DNA of 64,000 nt from Bradysia coprophila (GCF_014529535.1 NW_023503493.1:19624001-19688000); one strand, 5' to 3'. Positions 45,247 to 60,268 are shown, numbered from the stretch's first letter. Made by a program: numbers and translations. The notes: generated by a model not told the origin, from the letters alone.

Positions 45247-46791
45247 TTAACCCAAAGCATTTTCTAGCAATGTGACATTTTCTGGCATTTCAGCGCTGGG
45301 ATGTGTTTTCAAATGAGTCCTCAGAACATGTGCTTGCGCAAACCGCTTGTCACAGACCGTGCAAACGTATTTTCGTTCTCGTTCCGAATGGATCTTCAAA
45401 TGTGCTCTCAGATTTTTCCGCGTTCCGAAACATTTGGAGCATACATCGCAAACTTCGTTCTTCACCTTTGTGTGTACGATCTGATGATTCTTGAGCTCCT
45501 CTTTGGTTACGAATCCTTTCGCACAAGTACTGCAAGAATGAGGTAATTCATTTCTGTGCCGCTGCATGTGTTGATGCAAGCTACCACTATGAGCGAATTT
45601 TTGTCCGCATAAGTGGCACTCGTAGCTGTGTGATGAAAGGAATGGTTACTCATTGGGTCAAATAAACAATGTTTAGAACTCATACTTCTTTTCGCCGCCG
45701 GTGTGCTTGGATCGAATGTGATTTCTTCGGGAGGCCCAATGCAAGAACTTCTCTCCACAAACGTCGCATTCAAACCTATCCGAAAATTCGTTTTTAGTTT
45801 CCTTTTTTTAGACCATTACTGAATCTCACCTTTTATCATTTGAGTGGATCCTTTTGTGCATCACCAAATTTTCGCAAAGCGTAAACCTTTTTCCACAAGT
45901 CGTGCATTCGTATCGCCTATTCTCTTCGCCCGAATGTTTGCTCCGAATATGCTTCACAATGAATGATTTAGAGAACAATTGACCGCAATATGAGCACACT
46001 ACTCTTGATTGTTTGCTACTCGATTGGGCATCTTTGTCCGCTTGTTGCCGCTTGTGAAATCGTCGATAATGAACTTGATATAGTTTCACATTTTCAAATT
46101 GGATGTTACATGACGGACAGTTACGAGCATTTGATTTGTGTAGTTTACGATTGTATGCCCTCTGATGCAACTGTCGGTAATGGACCGTATACTCATGCAG
46201 ACTTTCGAATTTTATGTTGCACTTTTTGCATTTACGACTGAACACTTTCGATGTGATACGTTGTCCGTCAATCTCTTGTACGGTCTCAACTCGCGCATAC
46301 CTTTTATCAGTCTGGTTGTCACTTCTGTCTTGAAATTCAACATCATTTGTTTCCACTATGCCCTCAATGGAATTGTCTTTACATACTTCTTCATTATCGT
46401 CAAATACATCCTCATCGCCTTCAATTTCTTCGCATATTTCTATGTTATCTCCAAGATAATTGTCTGCGTACTTCACGACATTGTCTTCACTATCATACAC
46501 GACATATTCAGTTTTGGGTACTTTGTCAGTTTGGCAAATTGCAACAATTCCAGTGAGAGTCTTTTCGGTTTCCGTGCACATCACTTTGAAAGTGTAAGCC
46601 GATACCAAGTCTTCTTTACATTTCTTGCAAATGTGAGGAACGTTGACCAAATCAAACATTTCACCGACATTCATGATGTAATCGTACATCGTCCACAAGT
46701 TCATCGAATCGTTCCAGGATACCAACATTGATTCTAATCCGGCATCGCCATACTCTATCAAGCACATCCGGCATTGGGTAGGCGAGAACAT
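45247..46791 (-). CDS. ZAD-domain C2H2 zinc-finger protein
   Basis: Three exons, 46791-45830, 45775-45686 and 45625-45247, encode 476 residues. The N-terminal ZAD domain (about residues 5-80) has its four zinc cysteines as C7/C10 and C55/C58. An acidic linker (about 100-160) follows, then nine C2H2 fingers of the form CxxC...HxxxH (for example YECTTCGKRFTLCENLVMHK, split partway through the array by both introns). ZAD-C2H2 proteins are a large insect family of DNA-binding regulators; the target of this one is unknown. An acceptor (TTTTCAG) lies 5 bases before the ATG, so there is an upstream non-coding exon that I cannot place. The only upstream frame (46948-46661) is in another phase. Confidence 0.92.
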
Positions 46792-47970
46792 AGCTCTGAA
46801 AATAAACATTAGACAATAATTCGATAAGCGAAAGTGTAAGCAACAGGTATGGATGTTCCGTTAGCCACTTAATGGTAAAAATAAACACCGATGCAATTTC
46901 CCCAGTAAGATTTTCGTACCGATAGGGCACGATCTTACTTAACTGCATGAATCAAACTCGGCGAAATGCCCAAGGTAAATATAGTGAGGAGGACCTTGAA
47001 AATGCCTCTTGATGAGTCCGTTACTCAATAGTTTGGAAACGACCTCTTTTTTCGTAACAGATGTCGAAAGCTTGAGCTTCGGAAGTTGCTACAAATCATT
47101 TTAAATTCTGTATCATCTCAGAATCAGCAGTCTTCTTCTGTTTTTATATTTTCAACTCTCCGTTCGCTTTTCCGAGAATCTATTCCTTCGTTTTGCGCTG
47201 GTTAGTGACTAGTTGGTAAACGAATTTCAGATTGTCAACTCAATGAATGACGATATTTGACAATCTATATATTAAAAGCCAATGCTCATGTAAGAAAGAT
47301 GTTTGAGCTAAGAGACATTATCTTGATCGCTTCAGGTAATCGAATAAAATCAAAACATATCACTTCTGTTTGACATCATATTACTTTGGAATACTAATAG
47401 AGGAAAAACAACTCCCGATTAATTTTGAATGTTGCTTACCTATTCAATTTTTCTTATTTATATTCTTATTTTATACTACTCTTAAAAACAACAATTAGGA
47501 ACACAGCACGGAATTGTTGTTGTTTTGTTTTTGGTTGACATACGTCATTCGAGGGTAATAGTAATGTCATATCGGGAATATCCGGCTATGAGTATTAGCG
47601 CGGTAATTCCAAACTATTTTCCAATCGTCCTGGAATGAGGATGAACAGCACAAACTTGACATTACGAATTGGAAAAGTCTTGTTTTTTATTGTAAACACC
47701 TGATGAAACAGCAGCAGGTACAACAACTGATGATAACGCTTCTGTAGAGATTAATAGAGATTAAAATTTCAGATGCATCTTTCGCAAAATTGTAACGAAC
47801 CTTTTGAATCAAAGTTAAAGACCTGACGGAGGTTGTAAATGTTCGGCCTAGCATTTAACAAGTTGCCAAGAAATGTAACTTTTGCATTCATTGCTGATAA
47901 TATGTTAAGTTTTGTTGGTTTGTTGATCATATTAACAATAGTGTTCACTTAGCAGCAAACCTGATTCTAC

Positions 47971-48150
47971 AGGTTTCTTCCATCGTACGGTAAAAACGAA
48001 TTTTGACAGGCCGAAAACAACTGACCGTCATCCACAGAAGCAAACATAACCGCAACTTAAACAAATTTGTTCGTTAAAACTTCAAAGTGAGGTTGTGTTG
48101 GCTTCTCTGTGGATGACGATTGACATTTTGAACGACCTTGGAAGAAACCT
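47971..48150 (-). mobile_element. MITE, family R2 copy 2
   Basis: Inverse of the copy at 23191-23381. TIRs AGGTTTCTTCCA/TGGAAGAAACCT. Close similarity suggests recent activity. Confidence 0.8.
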
Positions 48151-48414
48151 ATACCAATTCATAAGAAACCGATTAACAATGACATATTTAATTATACAGA
48201 GGACGTGGGACGTCAGTGAAATTCAGGCATGAATTTGCTTCAGCTGGTCCTCATACAAACTACTCATACGCCTTTATTATGTTATTTTAATCCATCGACT
48301 ACAGATAACATTTTAGCCGTCTGTAACATATCAAACTTCTATGTACTAGTGGATGGAGTATTTTTATTTATAAAATCAGTATGTCCGTAGTGTATTTTAA
48401 GTAATATTGCACAA

Positions 48415-48420
48415 TTTATT
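48415..48420 (-). terminator. Poly(A) signal for the CCDC191-like gene
   Basis: AATAAA on the minus strand only 11 bases after the stop codon at 48431, implying a very short 3' UTR. Confidence 0.5.
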
Positions 48421-48430
48421 TCAAAACGGG

Positions 48431-51376
48431 CTAGTTATCTCGATTCGGTGTATAGTCCGGCAATAATTCCCAGATTTTCATTCTCCAACGTTGTCGTCTT
48501 TCGTCAGTTTCTTTTTCAATTTTCAAAATTGTTTGCAAACGTTGCCAGTGGTCAATGACTCGCCATTTCAAATGCCTGCGTTCAACGAAAGAAATGGTTT
48601 TAAAAAATTTCCAGTTTATCAAAAGGTTTGCAACCATATACCAATCATAATGCGCTTCGGCTTGTCTCATTTTAATTTCGTCCAGAATTTTTTCCATTTT
48701 CGTGTAGCCTACCCAAATATGAAACATTCGTTCGGTCAATTTCAAATCGTACCAATCCATTGCCACTAACATTTTGCTGTGCTGATTAAGTTGGTTCTGA
48801 AAATTATAAGTATTTTTAGTATAAATCTTTCCGTCCGAGTTAGTGTCGCTTCGACTCGAAAGCTCATTTTCGGCCTGTATGACAGAAAATTTAAAACTTT
48901 TTGTATTTAAAACCAACCTTTTTGAGCGCAAAGAAGCATTTCTTAAGCAACTGTCGATTGAAATGATTATCTGCCTTCATTTTACGATAGTTCCACACGT
49001 TGTACACATGCAGTTTCCATCCGTGAAATGAATTTCGAACAATCATTTGACGGTGGAAAATCTCTGCCTTCCGTTCGTTTCGCTTCTTAATTTTGATTAA
49101 TAACTTAAAACCATTCATTCCAAAGCGAGATAGCAGCATGTGTCGGTAGAAAGCAGTAGCTTTTTTATTATTTTCAATTTGTTTGAGTCTTTCGTTCTCC
49201 TTTTGAATTTTCGCCAATTTCTCTTGACGACGTTTCTCACGCAACTCTTCGATACGTTTCCGTTTGGCTTCTTCGTCTTGCAAACGCTGAAAAGAATGAG
49301 GAATGAGAAAAAATTGGGATGAATGGTATAGTATACGATAAACTTGCATACCTTCGCCTCCTCGGCCGCTAAGCGCAATTCTTCCTTTTCTTTTTCCAGC
49401 TGCTCCCGTCTATCTTTCGCTTCCTGATGCTTTCGATTTCGTTCCATAGCTCTTTGTTCCATTTCAATTAGAAATTTCGGAACACCTCGCGCCTGCAATT
49501 TAGCGTATTCATCGTCTTCATCGTCCCTAACATTGGCCACAATCTGTTGTAAAATAAAACTGATTTAGCAAACACATCTTACTACTCCCCACAAATATGC
49601 AAATCACACCTGCAGGCATCTAGCTTTGGCACGCGAATTAGCACATCCGTTTCGGATAACATTTTTCAACTCGTCTTTTATGGTCGCTTTAGACTCTTTG
49701 GCATCGTCAGTTAGCTTGGACAATTTTAATTCACTGATCATTCGTTCCTGTCGCTCAAGCTTCAGCTTCTGTAGCTCGATGATGTCTTGTTGTATTTTCA
49801 ATCTAAAGTAAAATCGTAGAAAAATGTCATATTCATCAACATAACGCTTCATTTTCCTGCTCAAAAACTGTAATATATATGATAGCCTCTCAAGCGACAA
49901 GATACTTACTTGTGATGATATTTCCTGGCCAACACAATCGAATTTTCCGGCTCGACCTTCTTCTTCACATCAACTGTTCGTGTGTCATTCGTCCGCAATT
50001 GTTTCTTCTTTTCCAATCGAATATTGTTCAAAAATGCTTCGATTTTTTGAATTCGCGACTGATTACAGGAGATATTTTCCTTCGAAAGTCTTTCAATTGT
50101 GGTAAAGTGTATCCACTTGAGGAAATACTTTTGCAGAATTTTTTGTCGCTTCATGTCGGTCTGAATATCGTTCGTGAAAAGATCTGAGACAATAGCATTT
50201 TGTTCGGGTGGAACATAATTATCAGTATCCACATTAGGCTCATTTACAGTTGATTTTGACTGATTTGCCACCTCCAGTCTTCTTATGATAAAGGGATTCT
50301 GATCGATGAGCAGTTTATCATCACAATTGTCTTCAATCGAGTGCATTTTTACTGGTTTTTCATCTTGATGTTTCGTTGTTACAATTTCAGCTGAATGTTG
50401 CATTTGTTTACCGATCAACTCCAGTGTGGGTGCAGTTTGAATCTGTTGTTTCGGAACAAGTTTCACTTCCAATATCGGCTCGATTTCCCTGTCAGCATTT
50501 GAATCAAGCGCCGGTTCTACTTCTCTGTCTGCAATCGAATTGCTTAGTTGATCTTCGTCGCTACATTTTCCACGATTCAACCCTTCCACCTCATCATAAT
50601 TAATAATCTCAATTAAATGTCCAAAGCGAACATATCGGTCATCGTTTTTGGCCATTTCATCTGAGTGTAATAAATCATCAATGGAATCTACATCCTCTTC
50701 AACCGCATTAAGAGTGACTTCGTCCGATTGATGCTCAATATTTTCAAAAATTCGTCTCTCTATTAGAGTCGCATTTTCACTTTCACGATAGAAATCTTCC
50801 ACACATTCGTGACCATGCGAAAACGATGACATCAAGTTGCTATTGTCTATTGGCTTATACGATAGGGAATTGTGTTCGATGTTATCGTGGACTACTAGTA
50901 AGCGTGTACGTGTCATAGAAATTTCCTTTCTGAATTTATTAAGCTCGTGATCCAAGTACTTAGCCTCAATGATATTGTTATGATTTTTGATCTTCTCCAT
51001 TTGGATTGACTTCAATGCATCAAAATGATGAGGAGGAAGTTCACTCACGTCTTTAGAATTTCGTCGGATCTACAATGAATATCCGCAATATTACAACGCT
51101 AGGAAAATGATCGAGGAATGAACAATTCTCCAATGAAATACAAACCATTTCATGTCTTGCATTCATCACCAGCGCAGGATTTAAATAGAAACGCCTCTTC
51201 GATTCACCATTCAATATACGCAATTGATGTTCATTGATAAAGTCCATACCGAAAAATTTTCTTACATTTTCGGTTGTTATATTCACAGAGTTCATGTGCT
51301 TTTTGCGTATACGATCCCATCGCGTTTCTTTGTTCTTACTACTTTTCACAATTTTTTTGCAACGATTTTCGTTCAT
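48431..51376 (-). CDS. CCDC191-like coiled-coil protein
   Basis: Six exons, 51376-51146, 51069-49910, 49802-49610, 49543-49352, 49286-48918 and 48874-48431, give 862 residues in a continuous frame. The N-terminal half is acidic and low in structure. From about residue 465 it is almost wholly helical and charged, with coiled coil such as QARGVPKFLIEMEQRAMERN and EEAKRKRIEELREKRRQEK. Trp/Phe-containing repeats follow (FHGWKLHVYNVW, MFHIWVGYTKM, LINWKFFKTI). The PKFL-MEQRAxER segment followed by SFI1-like W/F repeats resembles animal CCDC191, a poorly studied protein; that name is a family guess. The donor at the end of exon 5 (AAG|GTTGGT) is weak. The alternative acceptor (TTTTCAG|AACCAAC) inside exon 6 is in frame and would drop 26 residues. 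Confidence 0.75.
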
Positions 51377-52324
51377 TAGTGCAGAATACGCGTATATAAT
51401 GTAAGAAGTCTACCAAGATATTGCTTATTGATGCCTATCTACACATAACACAACAAACAAAACGGTTGCCATGGTATCCATTTTGCGTCTTGAGTGGGTG
51501 GGAATCCTTCAGGGAAAAATAATGTGTATGAACTTTATGCATTTGACGTTCTTATGGTATGCGATATAGCGTTATGTATATGAGCAAAAGGGATATTAAT
51601 GTGAGTGCATTGCGAGTGAAGGACGAGCATCTTTGTGTGATTTGATTCCACACAGTATGTAAATACTTACTTACCTAACATATGATATGTGTAAATACCG
51701 AAGTGTAATCGTCCGTCCTGAGTCTAGGTTTTCCAACATTTTATTCTTTAGTCAAGACACAAGTAACAGTTAAAAGATAGATTTTATTTTGGCATTATTC
51801 AACATTACTTATATTCCAACACAAAATAAAGAAATTAAAAAAAAGAAATTTTCTTTTCTTGTATCTTTAAAAACTATAATTTGATTTACGGTAATTTGGT
51901 ATTTGCTTGATTATACGTCGCAAATGCTAATTGAAAGACTTAAAATTTGTTAACTGTTAGTTAATTAAGACAGTTGGATAATCTGCTGAATTTAGCTGTA
52001 GTGCAATGGATGACATAATCAGACTTTACGATTTAATTAATTTAAAACTTCTTAAGATAATGGTAGATGTTAACATTTGATCAGCTGGACAGCTGGTCAC
52101 ATGTTATGGACAGCAACGCAAAAGACAAGCAATGATCTCTGCTGTGATGTGGTCTGAGGTATGGAAATGTTTGCTAAATGAAGTAAAGGATTTTGCGTCG
52201 AATGCTGAACGTAATGGTTTAGTTAAACAAAAAGAAGTAGCAGATTTTATGGTTAAATACCGATGTGTGTGCCATGGTTATATTGTGCGATTGTGAGAAT
52301 AATTATAGAGAAACTGTGCTTCCT

Positions 52325-52610
52325 CTAGGCATGTTCGATAATTCATTTGATTGATAAAATATCGCTAATTTTCCTGGAATCGATTATCGATATTTTCAGA
52401 AAATCAATATCAATCGAATGTTTTATCGATAACCGATAAATATCGACTGACAATCGGCAAATATAGACTGATAATTCGATTTTCAGTGGATATTTGTTGA
52501 TTATCAGTCGATACTTATCGATTTATCAATAAAACATTCGATTGATATAGTAACGATTATTTGGAAATTTTATCATCGATTGATGATATTTTTCAGTGAA
52601 TATGCCTAGC
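52325..52610. repeat. Inverted-repeat element rich in ATCGATTATCG
   Basis: CTAGGCATGTTC at the left against GAATATGCCTAG at the right. The inside consists of many overlapping ATCGAT/TTATCGAT motifs and an AATCGAATGTTTTATCGATA / ATCAATAAAACATTCGATTG pair. No coding. Confidence 0.65.
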
Positions 52611-52836
52611 TTCTTCAGTAATAAAATTGAGAAATTGTTATTCATACTACGAAAATAAACTGTCAAGAACTTATAGATGGTATAAGATGAGTGCAAAACA
52701 ATTTCCTTAATAATTTGCAGTGATTATGCATCGATACAACGTTTGCATTCTTAAATTACAAACGAAACATCGGTATTTTTATGAGGTAACTATCTCGAAA
52801 AACGTGTATCATACAGAATTTGTGAAAGATTTACAG

Positions 52837-52959
52837 CAAGGCCGGACTGGCTACCAAAAGGCGCATTGGGCGAATTGGCTGAAAAAGTTTCAGAGGCGTC
52901 AAAAAGCAAAAGGCGCATCGGGCATCGCAGGATCGCCCAGAACAGCCAGTCCGGGCCTA
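52837..52959. mobile_element. hAT-type MITE, 123 bp
   Basis: Ends CAAGGCCGGACTGGCT and AGCCAGTCCGGGCCTA, flanked by a perfect 8-bp duplication ATTTACAG (52829-52836 and 52960-52967). The GGCCGGACTGG end is typical of hAT MITEs. Confidence 0.85.
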
Positions 52960-54376
52960 ATTTACAGTCCGGATAAACAAGAAAATTGCAGTTTTCCTCC
53001 TTCACATAAAAAGTTACAAAATTCGAGGGGGTGGTCACTCAAACATCGACTTAATCACCGACTTCTCACTCTAAATACTTGCCAGCGCACAGATATCTGC
53101 GTTGTCTTGATTTTCTGATATTTCGTCCAATCAAGTTTTGAATTTTGAGGGCGTCACGTGATAAATTTATTTAATTTATTATTGCAGAATTGTTGAAGCC
53201 TTCGCAATGCATTTCAACTATAATTTAGATTGACTAATATCAACGCGTTGTTTTACCAATGTAAAATATCAAATGTGACGCAATTAAATAGTATATTAAT
53301 GTCACTAAGGCCAAAAAGGTGTATTTTCACCACCATGGTCAAAAATTACACCTTTTTAGTCCGAATAACAGGCGCACCAAAAAGTCACATTCCGAACAAA
53401 ATTTGACATAACTGGGACGAAACAGTGGGAAAAGCTCTTGTCGTTTTGTCTCTATCTGGTGAAAGAATGTGATGTCTTTGGTCCGCCTGAATATACACTA
53501 AACTTTCTGTCCACCGGTGCACCCTGACAAAGTTTGAGGCATTCAAAACAATAAGGGTTTGATACGCCACTCGGATTAAAAGTGGAAAACTAGTAATACG
53601 ATGAGACTCAAAAATCAAGAACGGGAAATGAAAATAGAAAAATCACCTATTAGTGCGTAATTTTTGACCGCGGTTATACCACATTCAGACTCACACGCGA
53701 ACTTGACTTCTTCGCAGTTGGGTGAATAACTCAAACTGCTGCCATCGAATTGTACTTTTGATCCTTTAAAGTTTGTCACACACATCCACACCACACATAC
53801 ACATTGTTCATCTTCTGGAAGATTTTATTCAGAATAAAATTTGGAAACAATTTTATTTTTGTAGGAGACATACTAGGTCTATAATGTTGAATGTGTTCAT
53901 TTAAGTTTAAATCGAAAAATATTCTCATCTCTTTACAATTGGAAAGATTTGTGGCTTAAAACGATTTTTTTTTTTAAAGTTTGATGACTGGGAAAACTAT
54001 TTTAATACCCTAACTACAAAAGAGAGTATAAATGCAAATTGTGAACTGAAGAAATCCAATGTTAGTCAAAGTACAAAAAAATCCTAAAAAAAGTGCTAAC
54101 AAAATATCAATCGATTCATGTTCGATAAGTGATCAAATGAAAATTTGATGCAAAAAAACGTCTTAATAATGAAAACAATGAATGATTATAACACCTACAA
54201 TACATCACATAAATATTTAGTACGAATATGCGTTAAATATAACGTTTCTGCACGGTAACTTTTTCCTCCATGCATCTATGGTTGACTAGTCGATGTTCAG
54301 AGAAGACATTTGTTTCTCAACCCTGAAAGGATTCGATTTAAAAAAAAACTTCCAAACAAAATCACAATTGAAGATC

Positions 54377-56443
<2,067 letters not shown>

Positions 56444-58033
56444 ATGTACGACGATGCAAAATTAGATCCGTTGTGCTGTTGTGAATACTTTGATCGCGAT
56501 AATGAACGAAATCATTTACTTGGGTGCTGTTGCAATTGCATTGATTTTGACATAGCATGTGAAAGGTACTAATAGGAGTGGTAGTTGTGACCGGTGTTTT
56601 AAGAAATTGAGTAAAAAATATTAGGAATTCTGTTGGTTGGATAGGTAATTAGCCATTGAGTATACTGTTGCTAAGCAATTCATAAATAGATAGCGAGATA
56701 TCCTAGAGACTTAGTCCTAGACCGGTTACAGTCATATCAAAAATTTGTTGTGTCAATTCAAACGTTCATCACTTTTAATTTCTATTTCTTTGCAGATTGA
56801 TCACCTGTGAATCTATTTCAACAAAAATTAAGTCCAATATGCTGTTGACATTTCAAGACCGACTTCGAATTCCATGGAGAGGTGGTGCAAAACAGGTTTG
56901 ACTAGTTCCTAAGCTCATTTAAAGGACGACCTAACAATATTTCGTGTCGCAGATTTCCTTTGAGGCCACAATTCCGATTGTACTTCTACCGGTATCACTA
57001 TTCGTGGCCGCTGTAAATGTGTACTGCTGCATTGCTACTTGCTTGGTCATTCCACTGTTTTTGGGCTACACTTACTACTGTCTGAGAAGTATATTTCCAA
57101 GGTGATTAATTAGTGTGCATTAGTGTACAGCTGGTATTGTAACTACTAACTCCCACTGCAGAACGAAATTCTTCTTTCTGTGGTCCTTTTGGTCGGTTGC
57201 ATACTTATGTATTTTGTTTGAATCAACTGTGCCACTAATGGAAATTTTACCCGAAGAAAATGCCGTGCTCATCTTGATGATTGTTGCGGCAATGTTTTGC
57301 TTCTATAAGGTTCGCCATGAGAGAACGTTTGATGGTTCATTCATTACTCTGCCATTTTTTCAGGTAAAATTGAGAGCTCCACTCAATCATGTGGTGCAAA
57401 GCGATACTGATATAGACAATTTACCCGACATTACCGAGGAGCAGACAACACTCCTAATCGACGATGATGGAGAGTCCGACGAAAGTGAGGCCAATCCAAA
57501 TATATGTTCCAAATGTCACAAATACACTCCACCGCGTACATTCCACTGTGCCATCTGTCAGGCCTGCATTGTGAAACGAGATCATCATAACATTTGGCTG
57601 GATGCTTGTGTGGGTGAATCGAATCATCGGTTCTTCTTTTTCGGATGCATCATCAGCATAATGGCGCTGATTTTAGGCACAAATCTAGCCCTAACATCGA
57701 TATGCCATCCGTTCTCGATTGGACGAATATTCGGCATACCAATTTTCTTACCGGACGATTGTAGCGAAGTGTTTGATCAATTCGAGTATGGGCAAAGTGT
57801 AATAGAATAGCTCGCAATTTACTAAAAGAAAATATTTCGATTTTAGTGTTGCTCTATGCTTCGTTGGGTCAATTTATGGAATTATGTTGGCCATCTGCTT
57901 GACCATGGTCATATTGCAGCAAATTTTCTTCATATCTAAGGGAGTGACGGGAACAGAATGGCATCGCGGAGATGTATCATCCCGAAAAAACTGTTATGTC
58001 AATTGGAAAATATTTTGCTGTTGGTTGCGTTGA
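56444..58033 (+). CDS. ZDHHC23: ZDHHC23-like palmitoyltransferase with DHHN in place of DHHC
   Basis: Exons 56444-56565, 56796-56895, 56953-57101, 57162-57785 and 57847-58033 give 393 residues. A possible 54-nt in-frame intron at 57310-57363 would make it 375. The N-terminus (DPLCCCEYFDRDNERNHLLG, then a Cys-rich stretch and DRLRIPWRGGAK) is characteristic of ZDHHC23. Two or more membrane helices precede, and two follow, a Cys-rich domain CSKCHKYTPPRTFHCAICQA, which ends RDHHNIWLDACVGESNH. The canonical DHHC cysteine, the acyl-carrying nucleophile, is Asn267 (AAC; Asn249 if spliced). All other zinc Cys/His residues remain. The C-terminal TxxE-type motif is GVTGTEW. The frame is intact, so this is an expressed-looking but probably acyl-transfer-dead member. 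Confidence 0.85.
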
Positions 58034-58299
58034 TGAGGAAAAAGACTTGAAATATGTGCAGGCTGTAAGATCTGTATTTGCTGTTAGTTAGCATTTTATT
58101 TGGCTATTATCTACGTACTCAATAAGATAAGCTTTCCATCTCTTTATCATCTAAATCTAGTAACACCAACTCGATTGTTTTAATTGTTTTCACTTTTCAA
58201 CTAGTCAATATAGTGTTTACATAAACATAATTAAAGCTATCGAATTCGATGAATTAAACCAAATTAAATTTAATATTTTTTGCATTTCTATCTTTTTTG

Positions 58300-59512
58300 A
58301 ATGAATTACCTTCACGAAATTATGGAAGAGGTTAATCTAACAGGCAGATCATGGAGAAATGCAGAGAGTTCAATGTTGCTCTACACCATTTGTTTGTTGA
58401 TTTTGAAACGGCATATGACAGGGTTTTTCGGAGGAAACTATGGAATGCGATGGTGGAACTTACCCAAAAAAACTTATTCATTTGGCTAGAATGACATGTG
58501 AGAGCCAAGGTCAGAATTCGGAACAATCTATCTGATACCTTTGAAGCCTTGGAAGGACTTAGACAAGTCGATGGACTGGCAGCTTTATTCTTCAACATTG
58601 TTCTTGAGAAGATGATAAGAGAGAGCGACGTGAAAACCAGCGGTACAATCTTCAGAAAGTTGAGTCAGTTGTTAGGATATGCTGATGACCTAGACTTAAT
58701 TGGACGGAACATTGACATCGTTAAAGAGAATTTCACGAAAATTGAAGATAGGTGTGCTGAGTTCGGTCTCAAGGTCAGTAAGAGAAAAACCAAGTACATG
58801 ACAACTTCATTGTCTGAAGGCAGAACAACGGACCATACGCTGGAGGTGAATGGAAAACACTTCGAGACTGTCGACAGCTTTATTTACCTTGGGTCGCTGG
58901 TCAATAGTGATAATAGCATCGGAGAGGAAATACGAAGAAGGGTAACGCTTGGTAACAGGAGTTACTACAGTCTTCAAAAACTCATCCGGTCAAAAACACT
59001 CAACCGCAACCTTAAGTGCGAATTGTACAGATCACTGATTCGACCAGTTGTAGCATATGGATCGGAAGCTTGGTGCATGACACAAAGTGACGAACAGACA
59101 ATTTTGGTTTTTGAAGGAGAATTCATTGATCAATTTTTGGAGGTGTCAATGTGAACGGCAACTGGAGAAGAAGATACAACCATGAGCTGTATCAGATTTA
59201 CAAGGTGCCTGATGTAGTCAAATTCATCAAAATCAATCGATTAAGATGGCTCGGTCATGTACAAAGAATGAACGAGGAACGTGTACCACTGAAACTGCTA
59301 AATACAAATTCCGATGGAAGACGCAGACCAGGAAGACCAACGACCAAGAGCGAGATGGAAAGATGCAATTGAGTCTGATCTAAAAGTACTAAGAGTGAGC
59401 GACTGGAGAAAGTTAGCGCGGAATAGGTCCGATTAGAGAAGATTGCTGGAAGAGGCCAAAACCAATAGTAGGTTGTAGTGCCCGCCTACGTAAGTAAGTA
59501 AGTAAGTAAATC
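58300..59512 (+). pseudogene. Decayed non-LTR retrotransposon reverse transcriptase, 5'-truncated
   Basis: Fragments in several plus-strand frames. A VDFETAYDRVF segment (about 58400, RT motif) is followed by a frame from 58498 to 59154 with LGYADDLDLIGR (YADD active site), an FIYLGSLV block and a PVVAYGSEAW block. Then 59151-59372 encodes RLRWLGHVQRM and GRRRPGRP, the usual tail of RTE/CR1-like elements. Stops and frame changes occur near 58488, 59150 and 59350. No endonuclease is present. It ends in a (GTAA)n tail, a typical non-LTR 3' end. Confidence 0.88.
59490..59510 (+). repeat. (GTAA)n microsatellite tail
   Basis: About five GTAA units directly after the reverse transcriptase remnant; probably its 3' tail. 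Confidence 0.7.
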
Positions 59513-59872
59513 TAACGGTGTATATCTAAGGAGTGAGCCACATAAATCAATCTGAATGTTGATTAACATTGTTTTATTGAAAAAATGATAACAACGTTAC
59601 TTTCTCAGCCATAAAGTAAGTTCGGGATTATCAAATTTATGGCGAATTCATCTTTAGAAAGCACAGCCAGTGGTAAATAAGAAAGTATTGTTGATCCTTG
59701 ACAATTATTGCATTCGAATAGACATTCAGTTAATATCTTCCTTTATACCAAATTCAGATTAGTGCAAAGGGAAACCTTAGGACATTATTTCTGAACTCTG
59801 CAGTTAAAATTGTCCTAATTTTTCAAGGCGCTGTTCGTCATTTCTTGGTTTATTCAGCGTAGATAAATACGC
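59511..59872. other. Gap between retrotransposon remnant and nested elements
   Basis: I see nothing assignable here. Confidence 0.4.
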
Positions 59873-60062
59873 ACGGTGAGCTTGAAAAAAGTTTGTGCAT
59901 ATTAACTTTGACTGTGCGGAAGTGTTTGTTAGGTCATGACAAAACTTTTTTGTTCCGGCACAAGGCAATTTTAACGGTTAAATTATAACAATAACTGTCA
60001 AAAACTAGTCATCTCCAAACATTTTTAAAATTTTCCAGAAAATGGTGAAAAAATATTGTAGC

Positions 60063-60268
60063 ATACGAGGGTCTCTTCATTTTTAATCGATGGACAACAT
60101 GAGTCAAGGTAAAAAATTGTTCTAAGAAATCTTTAGTTTTATTTATGAAGCTGACGTGAGGCTGGCGGTATAAATAAAACCAAAGATTTTAGAGGCACAC
60201 CGTAGAACGATTTTTTTAAAACCTAGAATCAAGTTGTCCATCGATTAAAAATAAAGAGACGGTCGTAT
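60063..60268. repeat. Hairpin MITE
   Basis: TACGAGGGTCTCTTCATTTT then TAATCGATGGACAAC at the left is mirrored by GTTGTCCATCGATTA and AAATAAAGAGACGGTCGTA at the right. Inner pairs AAATCTTTAGTTTTATTTA / TAAATAAAACCAAAGATTT. Confidence 0.75.

Larger units (their letters stand above)
46792..48430. other. Intergenic region
   Basis: Must hold the 5' UTR exon and promoter of the ZAD gene (minus). One MITE is present (47971-48150). I see no other gene. Confidence 0.5.
51377..54376. other. Intergenic region with MITEs
   Basis: Between the CCDC191-like start and the LCMT1 stop. It holds an IR element at 52325-52610 and a hAT MITE at 52837-52959. GGTCAAAAATTAC (about 53338) is inverted at about 53660, possibly the arms of another decayed element. 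No coding gene is seen. Confidence 0.5.

Noticed and set aside
46661-46948. Upstream coding exon of the ZAD protein
   Set aside because: The frame is out of phase with the ZAD frame and passes through the splice acceptor just before the ZAD start.
58300-59512. Working reverse transcriptase gene
   Set aside because: Several stops and frame changes, no endonuclease, 5' end missing. It is a remnant.
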